Part shown: piece by piece, positions 12,428-12,803 of the stretch
Layout: each line of letters begins with the position of its first letter
How positions within the stretch are numbered: position 1 is the first letter of the stretch
From: JBIOJM01 sp044450785
GTDB lineage: Bacteria > Planctomycetota > Planctomycetia > Isosphaerales > Isosphaeraceae
Assembly: GCA_044450785.1 (NCBI GenBank)
Contig: JBIOJM010000303.1
Coordinates: forward strand, 1-12,803
Direction: 5' to 3'
Length of the DNA stretch: 12,803 nucleotides
Program-made: the position numbers and the translations under genes
The notes under the pieces: model-generated
Told to the model about the DNA's origin: nothing
The model's input: the letters and a program-made list of their open reading frames with translations, nothing else
Database searches by the model: none

Positions 12428-12527
12428 ACTTTGCCGATACCGAGCATGCTTGTGGACGCAAAAAGAAGATTGGGCTTGTCTAATCCTTCCAAGTTGTGTC
12501 CAGAAATTCAAGGATCTTGGGGATCAA

Positions 12528-12803
12528 TTATGAGTAATGCGCCGGGAAGTTGAGGTCGTGGCCCCCGGAAACGAGGACGAGCCGGCTGCTCACCCCCACC
12601 GCATTGAGCGCGGCCGCCATCTCCCGGGACTGGCTCACCGGGATCAGCGGATCTTCCAGGCCGTGCACGAGAAACATCGGCGGGTCCCCGGGCAACACGT
12701 GATCGATCGGCGACGCCGCGACGAAGTCGGCGGCGACCTGCCCGGGCGGGGCGCCCCCAGAGAGGGCGGGCCCCCCCCCCACCCCAACAACCAGCCCGCG
12801 AGA
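12528..12803 (-). CDS. Alpha/beta-hydrolase (esterase/lipase-like), C-terminal part
   Basis: The frame is open from the window edge to a TAA at 12528 and encodes the last ~91 residues of an alpha/beta-hydrolase. The sequence ASPIDHVLPGDPPMFLVHGL followed by EDPLIPVSQSREMAAALNAVG carries the catalytic Asp (EDPLIP), and VLVSGGHDLNF carries the catalytic His (GGHDLNF). The order PPMFLVHG..D.LIP..QS..MA..L...G....LV...GGH is that of BD-FAE/carboxylesterase-like and dienelactone-hydrolase-like enzymes. The nucleophile (GxSxG) lies beyond the window. A run of ten C (12771-12780; ten G in the coding strand) sits where the peptide becomes VGVGGGPALSGG, which looks less like the family than the rest. 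A frameshift or base-count error there is possible. Confidence 0.75.
   Translation of the reverse strand, partial: SRGLVVGVGGGPALSGGAPPGQVAADFVAASPIDHVLPGDPPMFLVHGLEDPLIPVSQSREMAAALNAVGVSSRLVLVSGGHDLNFPAHYS

Overview
The window looks like a chromosomal stretch of a high-GC planctomycete, most like the Isosphaeraceae. The reasons are strong G/C bias at third codon positions in the real genes, a membrane protein of the 'RPRFSIAWLMGIIF' type, a degenerate M24 peptidase homologue, and intergenic DNA full of short G-rich repeats. The species assignment is inference from family resemblance, not from a marker gene.

Layout. Positions 1-56 hold the last codons of a + strand gene. Positions 57-1337 carry no convincing gene but several repeats. 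A small two-span membrane protein (1338-1640, +) faces a four-span membrane protein (1685-2275, -). Positions 2276-2611 carry the C-terminal remnant of a REP-associated transposase (2443-2562, -). From 4530 down to 2612, all on the - strand, lies an accessory cluster: a promoter with an overlapping palindrome, a type II antitoxin, a RelE/ParE-like toxin cut off after about 38 residues, a SUKH (SMI1/KNR4) protein, a four-span membrane protein and a DUF1697 protein.

Next come two haem genes on the - strand, hemE (7385-6309) followed by hemG (6105-4627; TTG start). HemE makes coproporphyrinogen III. HemG-type oxidase removes electrons from a porphyrinogen later in the path. Divergent from hemE is a two-gene + strand unit: a LOG-family nucleotide-hydrolase-like protein (7537-8505) and an unrecognised helical protein (8564-9799). 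Its 3' end overlaps tail to tail a small - strand gene (9993-9769), which is itself coupled to a frameshifted site-2 protease (10807-9984). After a repeat block (heptamer tandem repeat and a G-quadruplex motif) come a metal-ligand-depleted M24 peptidase homologue (12380-11103, -) and the C-terminal end of an alpha/beta-hydrolase (12803-12528, -).

The most interesting part is 4530-2612. A toxin-antitoxin operon has kept a good promoter, a 9-bp-arm inverted repeat across the -10, and an intact antitoxin. Its toxin has lost its C-terminal half, and a SUKH gene begins exactly there. The old addiction-module control region may now drive the SUKH gene.
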